Part shown: in pieces, positions 33,322 to 41,717 of the stretch | How the letters are laid out: each line of letters begins with the position of its first letter | Position numbering within the stretch: position 1 is the first letter of the stretch | Assembly: GCA_007125845.1 (NCBI GenBank) | Contig: SLCK01000029.1 | Span: 1 to 46,344, forward strand | From: Gemmatimonadota bacterium | Lineage (GTDB): Bacteria; Gemmatimonadota; Gemmatimonadetes; Longimicrobiales; Gaopeijiaceae | Direction of reading: 5' to 3' | DNA length: 46,344 nt | Notes under the pieces: generated by a model | Told to the model about the DNA's origin: nothing | The model's database searches: none | What the model saw: only the letters and a program-made list of their open reading frames with translations | Program-made: the position numbers and the translations under genes

Positions 33322-36216
33322 ATGCGAAAAGTGTTGATCGGAGGGGCGGTGGTCGTCGGCCTCTGGCTCCTCCTCCTCGCCACCATTCCTGCACTCCGTG
33401 ACGAAGTTCGCTCGCTACAGGCCTGCGCGACCCTGGTCCGCTCCGGGCTCCGGCCGGTGGCCGAGACACCGCCCGAACGCTTCCTGGGGAAGGTCCAGGA
33501 GTACACCGCCCTCTGCCGCGGCGGACCCGAGGCCCTGACCCTCCGCGACACTCCCTGGGTTGACTGGTCCGGGTACTGGGGCACGGGGGACGAGACCACC
33601 CTCTCCCGGGTCGCTCTCCTCCCTATGCAGCGGCTCTCTCGCAACCAGCGGGGGCTCGACGGAGCCCTGCTCGACCTGGAGTACCAGAGGATCGAGCTCA
33701 TCAAGTTCAACCTCTTCGACAACTACACGTACCGCGACTACCTCCTCGGCCGGGATGCGGTCGAGGGCCGCGCGCTGCGCGTCTGGCCCGAGATGCGGCT
33801 TCCGCCCGAGCATCCCGACTACGGCCGGGTGGGTGGGGACGGGGAGCAGCTCTGCACGGGCGACCTCGTCCGGTTCCGGACCCTCACCGGAGTCTGCAAC
33901 GACATCCGCAACCCGCTGATGGGATCCACCAACACCCTCTTCGCCCGGAACGTGGCCTTCGAGGAGACCTTTCCGGAGCTGAGCGAGGTGGAGATCGTGC
34001 GCAACCGGCACGGCGACCGCCTCGGCCTGCTGCAACCGGATCCCCAGGTGATCAGCCGGGCGCTCTTCACCCGGATCCAGTCGAACCCGGAGCGCTGCAA
34101 CGACGGGCTGGGCGTCGCGGGCGGTGAGGGGGAATGTGACTATATCAAGGCGCCCTTCTTCAACGTGCTCGCCGCGTTCTGGATCCAGTTCATGACCCAC
34201 GACTGGTTCTCGCACCTGGAGGAAGGGGAGAACAGCGCCGAGTTCATCGAGGTCGGATGCCCGATGGGCGGGCCGGAATCCGGCGAGCAGGCGCTCTCCG
34301 CGGCGGAGATCGAGGAGCTGGGGTGCCGTCCCGGCGACCGGGCGGCCCGCTCCCTGTACGCCGACACCGAGCCGCCGCCGACCGTCACCCACCAGGGCCG
34401 GGAGCACCTCCTGCGGGCCCACCGCACGACCCGCAACACGAACACCGCCTGGTGGGACGCCTCGCAGATTTACGGCTTCAACGAGACGTCGGCCCAGAGG
34501 GTGAAGCGTGATCCCGCGGACCCCGCCCGACTCCTGATGGAGCCGCGCGACAGCCCATCCGGCGCCGGTTCCGCCGCCACGCCCGGGGAGGAACAGGGCT
34601 ACCTGCCCCTCCTGGAGGAGGGCGATCCGATGCACCCCACCTGGGTGGGCCAGGAAGCGGTGGCCTTCCCGGACAACTGGTCCGTCGGGCTCAGCTTCCT
34701 CCACAATGTCTTCGCCCGGGAACACAATGCGTTCGTGGACGAGTTCCGCCGCCACGCGTCCGCCGACCCCGATGCCGATTCCGGGCTGCGCGATCCGGCC
34801 GACCCGGACCGCGTCATCCGGTACTCCGAGGTGACCGACGAGGAGCTCTTCGAAGTCACCCGTCTCGTGGTCTCGGCCCTCATCGCCAAGATCCACACGA
34901 TCGAATGGACGCCCCAGCTCCTCTATGACGACGTCCTCCACCACGCGATGAACTCGAACTGGAACGGGCTCTTTCAGGACAACGACCGGATGTCGCGGAT
35001 GCTGGAGCGGGTGATCGTCGACCGCCTCGGCACCTCCTTCCGGGAGGTGGACCAGACCACGTGGTGGGGCGTCTTCGCGTCCGGATCGGGGATCTTCGGC
35101 CTGGGAAGCCGCCGCTACGAGGGCCGGCCCGGATTCCGCGGGTACCTCGACGCCGGGGAGGACATCTGGGACATCCGCAACCCGGACCACCTGAACGGCG
35201 GGGTGAACCACTTCGGCTCGCCCTTCAACTTCCCCGAGGAGTTCGTCACCGTCTACCGGCTCCACCCGCTCGTCCCGGACCTCTTCGAGCTCCGGAGCTG
35301 GCAGGACCCCAATCCCGTGCAGGCCGCGGTGCCCACGATCTCGACCTTCCGCGGAGAGGCCACCGGAGCGATGCACGAGCATGGGCTCGCCGACTGGGCT
35401 GTCACGGTGGGCCGGCAACGTCTGGGGGCGCTCACCCTCCAGAACCACCCGCTCTTCCTGCAGAACCTCCCCATGCCGCACCTGGACTCCGAGACCGGGA
35501 TGATCGACGTCGCGGCCCTCGACCTGATCCGGGACCGGGAGCGCGGGGTTCCCCGCTTCAACGAGTTCCGACGGCAGTACGGTCTTCAGAGCCTGACAAG
35601 CTTCGACGATTTCATCGATCCCCGGCTCCCGGAGGACTCCGCCGAGCGCCGCCGCCAGGAGGAGATCGCCGCGACGCTCCGTGAGATCTACGGCCAACAC
35701 GTCTGCGACGACTCCAAGGTGATCACCTCGGTCCAGGAGGTGGACGGACGCCCGATCACCGACTGTCTCGGCCACCCGGACGGCACCCTGGTCGACAACG
35801 TGGAGGACGTGGACACGGTGGTCGGATGGCTGGCCGAGCCGGTCCGGCCCCACGGCTTCGCGATCTCCGAGACGCAGTTCACGGTCTTCATTCTGAACGC
35901 GTCGCGGCGGCTCTTCAGCGACCGGTTCTTCACCTCCAGCTTCCGCCCCGAGTTCTACACGCACTTCGGCGTCGCCTGGGTCACCGACAACGGGCCGGAC
36001 GGCCGGGTGATGGAGGCGGGGCGTCCGAACGGACACCTGCAGGAGATGGCCCCCATGAAGCGGGTCCTCCTGCGGACGATGCCCGAGCTCGCCGACGAGC
36101 TGGAGAGCGTGGTCAACACCTTCGACCCGTGGGCCAGGGATCGGGGCCGCCACTACTCCATCGAGTGGACCCCGCGTCCGGGGGCGGAATCCGATCCCGC
36201 CTTCAACGGCCCATGA
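33322..36216 (+). CDS. Membrane-anchored haem peroxidase of the alpha-dioxygenase type
   Basis: 964 residues. An N-terminal membrane anchor (VLIGGAVVVGLWLLLLATI, residues 4-22) points the bulk to the periplasm; ten cysteines are present. The body matches plant alpha-dioxygenases: FWIQFMTHDWFSH with distal His293, RNTNTAWWDASQIYG, LSFLHNVFAREHNAF, IEWTPQLLYDD, FPEEFVTVYRLHPLVPD with the radical Tyr645 and proximal His648, and GFAISETQFTVFILNASRRL at the end. Alpha-dioxygenases add O2 at C-2 of fatty acids. The protein is ~320 residues longer than plant enzymes, with a long N-terminal part and a His-to-His spacing of 355. It overlaps the P450 gene by 4 nt (ATGA). Confidence 0.93.
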   Translation: MRKVLIGGAVVVGLWLLLLATIPALRDEVRSLQACATLVRSGLRPVAETPPERFLGKVQEYTALCRGGPEALTLRDTPWVDWSGYWGTGDETTLSRVALLPMQRLSRNQRGLDGALLDLEYQRIELIKFNLFDNYTYRDYLLGRDAVEGRALRVWPEMRLPPEHPDYGRVGGDGEQLCTGDLVRFRTLTGVCNDIRNPLMGSTNTLFARNVAFEETFPELSEVEIVRNRHGDRLGLLQPDPQVISRALFTRIQSNPERCNDGLGVAGGEGECDYIKAPFFNVLAAFWIQFMTHDWFSHLEEGENSAEFIEVGCPMGGPESGEQALSAAEIEELGCRPGDRAARSLYADTEPPPTVTHQGREHLLRAHRTTRNTNTAWWDASQIYGFNETSAQRVKRDPADPARLLMEPRDSPSGAGSAATPGEEQGYLPLLEEGDPMHPTWVGQEAVAFPDNWSVGLSFLHNVFAREHNAFVDEFRRHASADPDADSGLRDPADPDRVIRYSEVTDEELFEVTRLVVSALIAKIHTIEWTPQLLYDDVLHHAMNSNWNGLFQDNDRMSRMLERVIVDRLGTSFREVDQTTWWGVFASGSGIFGLGSRRYEGRPGFRGYLDAGEDIWDIRNPDHLNGGVNHFGSPFNFPEEFVTVYRLHPLVPDLFELRSWQDPNPVQAAVPTISTFRGEATGAMHEHGLADWAVTVGRQRLGALTLQNHPLFLQNLPMPHLDSETGMIDVAALDLIRDRERGVPRFNEFRRQYGLQSLTSFDDFIDPRLPEDSAERRRQEEIAATLREIYGQHVCDDSKVITSVQEVDGRPITDCLGHPDGTLVDNVEDVDTVVGWLAEPVRPHGFAISETQFTVFILNASRRLFSDRFFTSSFRPEFYTHFGVAWVTDNGPDGRVMEAGRPNGHLQEMAPMKRVLLRTMPELADELESVVNTFDPWARDRGRHYSIEWTPRPGAESDPAFNGP

Positions 36217-37526
36217 ACGCGCGACCGCAAGGGGAAGCCGGCCCGGGCTCTCTCCTGCGGTTGGGAGTCACGTTGGCGGCAGGGCGGCTCGGCCGTCCCC
36301 GGAGCTTCGATCCCGGGCGAGCCGTGTGCCACTGGGCTCGGGCCGCCCTCGCCCGCAATGGCACGGACGGGTCCGGACTCCCGGTTCGGGTCGGGAAGCG
36401 GGGCTTTCTGCTCGTGGAGTCCCAGGCGCAGTCTCGCGAGATCCTCGACGGATCTCCGGCCACCGACGGCCTGCCGCCGGGGCGCCTGAAGCGGGAGGCG
36501 ATGGGCTTCCTGGCTCCGGGGGCGCTCACGATCGCCCACGGCGCGGACTGGTCCCGCCTGCGCGCCCTCCACGAGGAGGTGTTGGGGTTCGATCCGCAGG
36601 GCCCTCTCGCCGCGCCCTTCCTGGCGTGCGTGTGGGAGGCGTTCGAGGGGCCGGTCCTCTCCCGCTCGGAGATCCGCGCCGCCATGGGACGGGCGATGCT
36701 GGGCATCGTCCTGGGGGAGCGGGGCGAGGCCGACGCCGACCTTCCCGGGGAAATCCACGCGCTCTTCGGCGCCGTCCAGAGCCCCCTCCGGCGCAAGCTC
36801 CTCGGGGGCCGCTACCGGAAGCGCCGCGAACGGCTCTACGCGGCCCTCGCCGAGCGCTGGGCAAAGACCACCGGGGACGATCCGAGCCTCCTTGGACGCG
36901 CGGCCCGCCTCGCTCCGCTCGAGACCGGCCGCCCGGACACACAGGAGCTCCTCGATCAGGTCCCCCACTGGATGTTCACCTTCACGGGATCGGGGACCGA
37001 CCTGCTCCACCGCACCCTGGCCGTCCTGGCGGCCCGCGTCGACGCGCAGGCCCGGGTGCGCGCGGAAATCGCGTCTGCCGGGGTGCAGGGCCGACCCGAG
37101 GCCATCGTCGGACTCGACTACGTGCGGGCCTGCCTCCTGGAAACCGGACGCCTCTTCCCCCCGGTGACCCGGACCTTTCACGCCCGGCCCGCGGCGCCCG
37201 GCTCCGACCAGGCAGACGAGGAGGTCGTCCACTACTTCCCCCTCCTCCACCGGGACGAAACCCTCTCGAGCTCGGTCCACGACTTCGTTCCCGAGCGGTG
37301 GCTCGGCCCCGAGCCCGACCCCGCGGCCTCGGCGTCCCTCCTCTTCCTCGCGGGGCCACGGAGCTGCCCCGGCTGGGAGCTCATCCTCTTCGTGTGCGCG
37401 GCGGCCATCGCCCGGCAGCTCGGAGAGCATGAGATGCGGATCCAGGACAGCCGCCTCTCCCGCGATCCGCTCCCCTTCACCTTCCCCAACGGGGAAGCCC
37501 GGCTTCACCCCGTGAGGACTCCATGA
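36213..37526 (+). CDS. Cytochrome P450 with altered I-helix, partner of the peroxidase
   Basis: 437-residue P450. It has the K-helix E310-T-G-R313 and the haem loop FLAGPRSCPG with the axial Cys385. The I-helix region reads FTGSGTDLLHRTL: the usual acid of the acid-alcohol pair is Gly and the next residue after Thr is Asp. Loss of the acid is seen in P450s that use hydroperoxides instead of O2 plus NADPH (allene oxide synthase group, peroxygenases), so a hydroperoxide-isomerising or peroxygenase role is a reasonable inference. No signal peptide or redox partner gene is seen. The start and end overlap neighbours as ATGA. Confidence 0.88.
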   Translation: MNARPQGEAGPGSLLRLGVTLAAGRLGRPRSFDPGRAVCHWARAALARNGTDGSGLPVRVGKRGFLLVESQAQSREILDGSPATDGLPPGRLKREAMGFLAPGALTIAHGADWSRLRALHEEVLGFDPQGPLAAPFLACVWEAFEGPVLSRSEIRAAMGRAMLGIVLGERGEADADLPGEIHALFGAVQSPLRRKLLGGRYRKRRERLYAALAERWAKTTGDDPSLLGRAARLAPLETGRPDTQELLDQVPHWMFTFTGSGTDLLHRTLAVLAARVDAQARVRAEIASAGVQGRPEAIVGLDYVRACLLETGRLFPPVTRTFHARPAAPGSDQADEEVVHYFPLLHRDETLSSSVHDFVPERWLGPEPDPAASASLLFLAGPRSCPGWELILFVCAAAIARQLGEHEMRIQDSRLSRDPLPFTFPNGEARLHPVRTP

Positions 37527-37984
37527 CGCTCCAGGCGCGCGACCTTCGCCGTATGTCGAGAGGCGAACACGACGAGCTCTTCCTCGCCAGCTCTGCGGGT
37601 CGCATTCCCAAAGGGCGAGCCGAGGGCACGGCCCTCCTCCTCCCCGGCTCCCGCCTCCAGTCGCTCCTCGCAGGCCTCGTGCGGGCGTTCTGTTGGAAGG
37701 GCAAGATCTTTCGGCCGGAGACGCGCGACCTGAAGAACCGGCTCGGGCCCCTCGGCTTCCCGGCGATCCGGGCGGAGGTCTACGTCGACACGAGTTGGTT
37801 CGCCGATGGCCCGGCGATCATCCTCGACTACTCCCGCACCTCGCTGGTGGCCGGCCTCATCCGGGACGAGATCCGGGAGGTCGCCCCCGGCCTCTACCTC
37901 GGCATCGTGTACGTCGGACGATGGAGGATCGCAGGGTTTATGCTGGAGTTCCCGCAGGAGGAAGGAGAACCCGTTGCCGGATGA
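37523..37984 (+). CDS. Small conserved-looking protein between P450 and cytochromes
   Basis: 153 residues, no signal peptide. Segments with strong family-like patterning are GRAEGTALLLPGSRLQ, RAFCWKGKIFRP, AIILDYSRTSLVAGLIRDEI and APGLYLGIVYVGR, closing on alternating hydrophobic strands. The look is of a small beta-barrel that might bind a lipid, comparable to calycin-type or lipocalin-like folds, but I do not recognise it with certainty. It overlaps the P450 stop (ATGA) and the TTG start of the first cytochrome, so it belongs to the operon. Confidence 0.7.
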   Translation: MTLQARDLRRMSRGEHDELFLASSAGRIPKGRAEGTALLLPGSRLQSLLAGLVRAFCWKGKIFRPETRDLKNRLGPLGFPAIRAEVYVDTSWFADGPAIILDYSRTSLVAGLIRDEIREVAPGLYLGIVYVGRWRIAGFMLEFPQEEGEPVAG

Positions 37985-39614
37985 CGCCCCCTTCCTCCGC
38001 CGAGCGCGCCGGATCCTCGGGAAGATCGGGGTCTGGATCGGCGCCCTCACGGTGATCCTCGTGCTCCTCGGAGGCAGCTACCTCGCGATCCGGCTCACCG
38101 ACGACCGGCCCGTCGTCTACGAATCGGAGGAGGACCACTTCAAGTACGGCTCCACCGGGGGCGAGAGGGGATGGAAGAACCACTTCGGCTTCGGCATCCC
38201 CTACTGGATCTGGGTCGCGCTCCCGGAGCTCTTCCACGAATACCTGCCCGACGGGCAACCCGGGCAGGGCTACGCCGCCTTCGGGATGATCTACGAGCCC
38301 GACCGGAATCCGCGCTTCGACCTCCCGATCGGCATGTCGATGCGCCGGGTCCAGGGCATCGACCGGGTGTACTTCAACTGCGCGGTGTGCCACACCGGAA
38401 CCGTGCGCTCCGCCCCGGGTGCGCCTCCCGAGATCATCCTCGGGATGCCCGCGAACACCTTCGACCTGGGGGCGCTGGCCCTCTTCTTCGGGGATGCGGC
38501 CGCGGACTGGAAGTTCCGCGCCAGCCGGATTTTTCCGACGGTGGACGCCCTGGCCGAGCAGAGAGAGGAGGTGGAGCCGAGGGAAGATGGCTACCGGCCC
38601 GCGCCGCTGAGCCCGGTGGACCGCTGGGTCTTTCGCCGGGTGGCGATGTCGATGATGAGGGAGCAGCTCCTGACCCTCACCTCGCGTCTCTCCTTCGTGG
38701 ACATGGCCAGCTGGGGCCCTGGACGGGTCGACACCTTCAATCCCCCCAAGGCCCTCCTCGGCTTCCAGATGGAGAACGCCCCCGCCCGGGAGCTCGTAGG
38801 AAACGCAGCGCTTCCCTCCGTGTGGAACCAGCAGTGGAAGGAGGGGATGCAGCTCCACTGGGACGGCAACAACGACAGCGTCGACGAACGGAACCTGAGC
38901 GCGGCCTTCGGCACGGGCGCCACCCCCGCCACGATCGACGCCGAGAAGCTCCTGCGCACCGCCGACTGGCTCTGGGACCAGGCCCGCCCCCCCGCCTTCC
39001 CGGAGGAGCGCATCGACCGGGCGCTGGCGGAGGAGGGGGAGGCCATCTACCAGGCCCAGTGCTTCCACTGCCATGGCCACGGGGCGCCGCCCTTCCGCAC
39101 CGAGGGGGACGGCACCCGGGTCGGCACGGTGATCCCGCTCGCGGAGATCGGGACCGACCGGGCCCGGCTCGACTCGTACACGCTGGAGCTGGCCGCGGCG
39201 CAGAACACGCTCTACGCGGGGTTCCCGGTCGATGAGGCGACGTGCCGGGAACGTCCCGACGACCGCGAGGTCTGCTACCCCGCGCGGTTCAGCCGCTTCC
39301 GCAAGACCCACGGCTATGCGGCGGCCCCCCTCGACGGGCTCTGGCTGCGCGCGCCCTACCTGCACAACGGGTCCGTGCCCACCCTCGCGGCCCTCCTCGA
39401 GCCGCCCGACGAGCGGCCCGAGGTCTTCTTCACCGGCTACGACGTCTACGACTACGAGCAGGTCGGGTTCGTGGCCAACGGTGCGGAGGCCGAGCGCCTG
39501 GGATGGCGGTTCGACACCCGGCTGCCCGGCAATGGGAACCAGGGTCACCTCTACGGGACCGACCTCGCGCCCGCCGAGAAGCAGGCTCTGGTGGAGTACC
39601 TGAAGACCTTCTGA
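37974..39614 (+). CDS. Membrane-anchored di-haem c-type cytochrome 1 (RoxA / fatty acid dioxygenase-like)
   Basis: 546 residues from TTG 37974, which has a CAGGAGGAAGGAG site and overlaps the previous gene by 11 nt; upstream codons in this frame look non-coding. The anchor helix is GVWIGALTVILVLLGGSYLA. Two c-haem sites are present, C136-AV-C139-H140 and C363-FH-C366-H367. The end has VIPLAEIGTDRARL, GLWLRAPYLHNGSVPTLAAL and YDVYDYEQVGFV, characteristic of rubber oxygenase RoxA and related di-haem dioxygenases, including the Pseudomonas fatty-acid enzymes. Function on lipid substrates is inferred from family and context. Confidence 0.85.
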   Translation: MPDDAPFLRRARRILGKIGVWIGALTVILVLLGGSYLAIRLTDDRPVVYESEEDHFKYGSTGGERGWKNHFGFGIPYWIWVALPELFHEYLPDGQPGQGYAAFGMIYEPDRNPRFDLPIGMSMRRVQGIDRVYFNCAVCHTGTVRSAPGAPPEIILGMPANTFDLGALALFFGDAAADWKFRASRIFPTVDALAEQREEVEPREDGYRPAPLSPVDRWVFRRVAMSMMREQLLTLTSRLSFVDMASWGPGRVDTFNPPKALLGFQMENAPARELVGNAALPSVWNQQWKEGMQLHWDGNNDSVDERNLSAAFGTGATPATIDAEKLLRTADWLWDQARPPAFPEERIDRALAEEGEAIYQAQCFHCHGHGAPPFRTEGDGTRVGTVIPLAEIGTDRARLDSYTLELAAAQNTLYAGFPVDEATCRERPDDREVCYPARFSRFRKTHGYAAAPLDGLWLRAPYLHNGSVPTLAALLEPPDERPEVFFTGYDVYDYEQVGFVANGAEAERLGWRFDTRLPGNGNQGHLYGTDLAPAEKQALVEYLKTF

Positions 39615-39636
39615 CCCCAGCCGGAGACTCCGTTCC

Positions 39637-41244
39637 ATGACCCATGAGGCGGCAAAGACGAAGCGGTCGCGCTGGAAGCGCAAGCTGGGCTGGGCGATCC
39701 TGATCCTCGTGATCGTCGCCGTCCCGCTGGGCCTCTTCGCGTGGCACCGGATCTTCCGCGAATTCCCACAGCCCGAGTGGATCACGGGCGACCCGGAAGC
39801 CTACTTCCTGCACGGCTCGATCGGGTCGGAGTCCCAGGCGGGGATTCCCTACTGGATCGTCGTGGTCCTGCCCCGGATCTTCGACGACCTCCTCCCGGGT
39901 CCCGGGGGGTACGCCTCCCTCGGCCTGCCCTGGCCCGACGGATCCGAGCTTCCGGTCGGCTTCTCGAAGAAGAGAGTCGGCTTCGACCGCGTGGCCTTCA
40001 ACTGCGCCCTTTGCCACACCGCCCAGTACCGCACGGAGCCGGAGGCGAACCCGGTCATCGTGGCCGGGGGGCCCAGCCACACCGCCGACATCCAGGGGCT
40101 GCTGGAGTTCTTCAGCGCCGCGGCGAACGACTCCCGCTTCGACGCGGAGACGATCCTCACCCAGATCGACATGGCGTACCCCTTGGGCCGGATCGAGCGG
40201 ATGCTCTACCGCTGGGTGCTGATCCCCGCGACCCGGAAGGAGCTCATCCAGCAGGGCGAGGACTTCGCCTGGGCGGACGACCGCCCGCGCTGGGGCCCCG
40301 GGCGGGACCCCCCCATGAACCTCACGAAGTTCAACTTTCTCGAGATGGAGGTCGACGACACCCTCGACAACACGGACTTCCCCGCGCTCTGGAATCTCCA
40401 GACCCGGGTGCAGCCCGGCCGCACCTGGCCCGAGGACGACTACGCGCTCACCGCGGACTGGTCCACGCTCGACATCGACCCGTCCCGGCTGATGCTCATG
40501 AACCTCGCCGGGGCCACGACCTCATTTCGTGCGGTGATCTACGACTCGGCGCTCGGCCTGCGCGCCAAGAACTCCCGGTACTTCCGGGAGCGCATGGCCG
40601 ACCTGGAGGATTGGCTCATGACGCTGCCTCCCCCCGATTACCCCTTCCCCGTCGACGCCGCGCTGGCCGCGGAGGGAGCCGAGATCTTCGAGCAGAACTG
40701 CGCCACCTGCCACGCGAGCGGCCGGGACAACCGGCTCGGCACGATCATCCCCCTCACCGAGATCGGCACGAGCCCGGAACGCGCGAACACCTGGACCCGC
40801 GCCGCCGCGGACAGCGCGAATCGCATCGTGCGCAACCGCGCCGGAATCCTGCGGACGCCGATGGGCAGACCCGACGTGCCGGGCTACGTCGCGCTCCAGC
40901 TCGATGGGATCTGGCTGCGCGGGCCCTACCTGCACAACGGCTCCGTGCCCACTCTGCGCGCCCTGCTGGAGCCCCCGGAGCTCCGGCCCCGCACCTTCTT
41001 CCGGGGCTACGACGTCGTCGACCGCTGGAATGTGGGATTCGTGTCCCGCCGCTGCGACGGTGACGAGGCCGAGCTCCCCGAGGACGGAAGCTCGGTCGAG
41101 CACCAGTGGGGATGCATGCCCGCGCACCGGGGATGGCTCTACGACACCGCGGAGCGCGGCAACTCGAACCAGGGGCACCTCTACGGAACGGATCTGGCCG
41201 CGGCTCAGAAGGACGCGCTGGTCGAGTACCTCAAGACCCTATGA
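39637..41244 (+). CDS. Membrane-anchored di-haem c-type cytochrome 2 (paralogue of the preceding)
   Basis: 535 residues, ATG 39637, 22 nt after the first cytochrome. The N-terminal anchor is LGWAILILVIVAVPLGLFAW. Haem sites are C123-AL-C126-H127 and C355-AT-C358-H359, spaced as in cytochrome 1. The C-terminal part repeats the paralogue (IIPLTEIGTSPERA, IWLRGPYLHNGSVPTLRALL, YDVVDRWNVGFV, GNSNQGHLYGTDLA). The body differs in several loops, so the two arose by an old duplication. The two may be partners with different regiospecificity, as OdsA/OdsB-type pairs are. Its stop overlaps the convergent membrane gene by 14 nt. Confidence 0.85.
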   Translation: MTHEAAKTKRSRWKRKLGWAILILVIVAVPLGLFAWHRIFREFPQPEWITGDPEAYFLHGSIGSESQAGIPYWIVVVLPRIFDDLLPGPGGYASLGLPWPDGSELPVGFSKKRVGFDRVAFNCALCHTAQYRTEPEANPVIVAGGPSHTADIQGLLEFFSAAANDSRFDAETILTQIDMAYPLGRIERMLYRWVLIPATRKELIQQGEDFAWADDRPRWGPGRDPPMNLTKFNFLEMEVDDTLDNTDFPALWNLQTRVQPGRTWPEDDYALTADWSTLDIDPSRLMLMNLAGATTSFRAVIYDSALGLRAKNSRYFRERMADLEDWLMTLPPPDYPFPVDAALAAEGAEIFEQNCATCHASGRDNRLGTIIPLTEIGTSPERANTWTRAAADSANRIVRNRAGILRTPMGRPDVPGYVALQLDGIWLRGPYLHNGSVPTLRALLEPPELRPRTFFRGYDVVDRWNVGFVSRRCDGDEAELPEDGSSVEHQWGCMPAHRGWLYDTAERGNSNQGHLYGTDLAAAQKDALVEYLKTL

Positions 41245-41596
41245 GCGCCCTCCTGACCAGCCACTCCCCGGCCGTCCCGAGGGCGGACATCATGAGCGCG
41301 CCTCCCAGGGCCCACCGGAAGCCGTCGATCGTCAGGCGATCGGTGAGGGTGGCCACGATCTTGAGGAGGATGGCGTTGATGATCCAGCGCGTGATGAAGG
41401 CGAGGAGGAGGGCGAGCCCGAGGGTCGCGATGGTGAAGAAGACGAAGAAGATCCACCCCAGGAGAAAGTTCAGGATCCCGAAGAGCGCCGCGACCACGAA
41501 CGCGCTTCCGAAGCTCCTGACGTGAAAGCCGGGAAGGACCTCCGCGGTCAGCCACACGGCGAGCGAGAGGACCAGCCAGGAGAGCAGAATGCCCAT
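41231..41596 (-). CDS. Four-helix membrane protein, phage holin 4 / YvlD family
   Basis: 121 residues with four hydrophobic helices (ILLSWLVLSLAVWLTAEVL, FVVAALFGILNFLLGWIF, FFTIATLGLALLLAFITRW, WALGGALMMSAL), and the family motif VLPGFHV after helix 1. This matches PF04020 (phage holin family 4, YvlD), common in non-phage genomes with unknown role. ATG 41596 with a GGAG site is taken; an in-frame extension to 41671 adds 25 residues. No other phage genes are near, so it is not evidence for a prophage. Confidence 0.85.
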   Translation of the reverse strand: MGILLSWLVLSLAVWLTAEVLPGFHVRSFGSAFVVAALFGILNFLLGWIFFVFFTIATLGLALLLAFITRWIINAILLKIVATLTDRLTIDGFRWALGGALMMSALGTAGEWLVRRALIGS

Positions 41597-41641
41597 GAGG
41601 AGACTCCATGATCGAGGGCTGCCGAATCGCCGAACACCCGC

Positions 41642-41647
41642 AGTATA
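41642..41647 (-). promoter_or_regulatory. Possible -10 element of the holin-family gene
   Basis: Minus-strand TATACT lies 46 nt upstream of ATG 41596. A 17-bp-spaced -35 is poor (TGGCTG), so this is weak. Confidence 0.3.
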
Positions 41648-41717
41648 GGAATCCGTTGCCCTTCCAGCCATCGCCGCCTATCGTGATGTCAGAGCACCCA
41701 GGAGGTCGTGTCTCCAC

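Noticed and set aside
33415-36153. A 912-codon open frame antisense to the peroxidase gene
   Set aside because: It lacks motifs and has a shadow composition; the plus strand has all haem and Tyr motifs.
37806-37973. ATG at 37806 as the start of the first cytochrome
   Set aside because: The stretch lies inside the small upstream gene in another frame and codes for Ser/Arg/Pro-rich sequence; TTG 37974 has a strong ribosome site and gives a proper membrane anchor.
41231-41596. Holin-family gene as a sign of a prophage
   Set aside because: No integrase, capsid, tail or lysis partner is present; this family is common on ordinary chromosomes.
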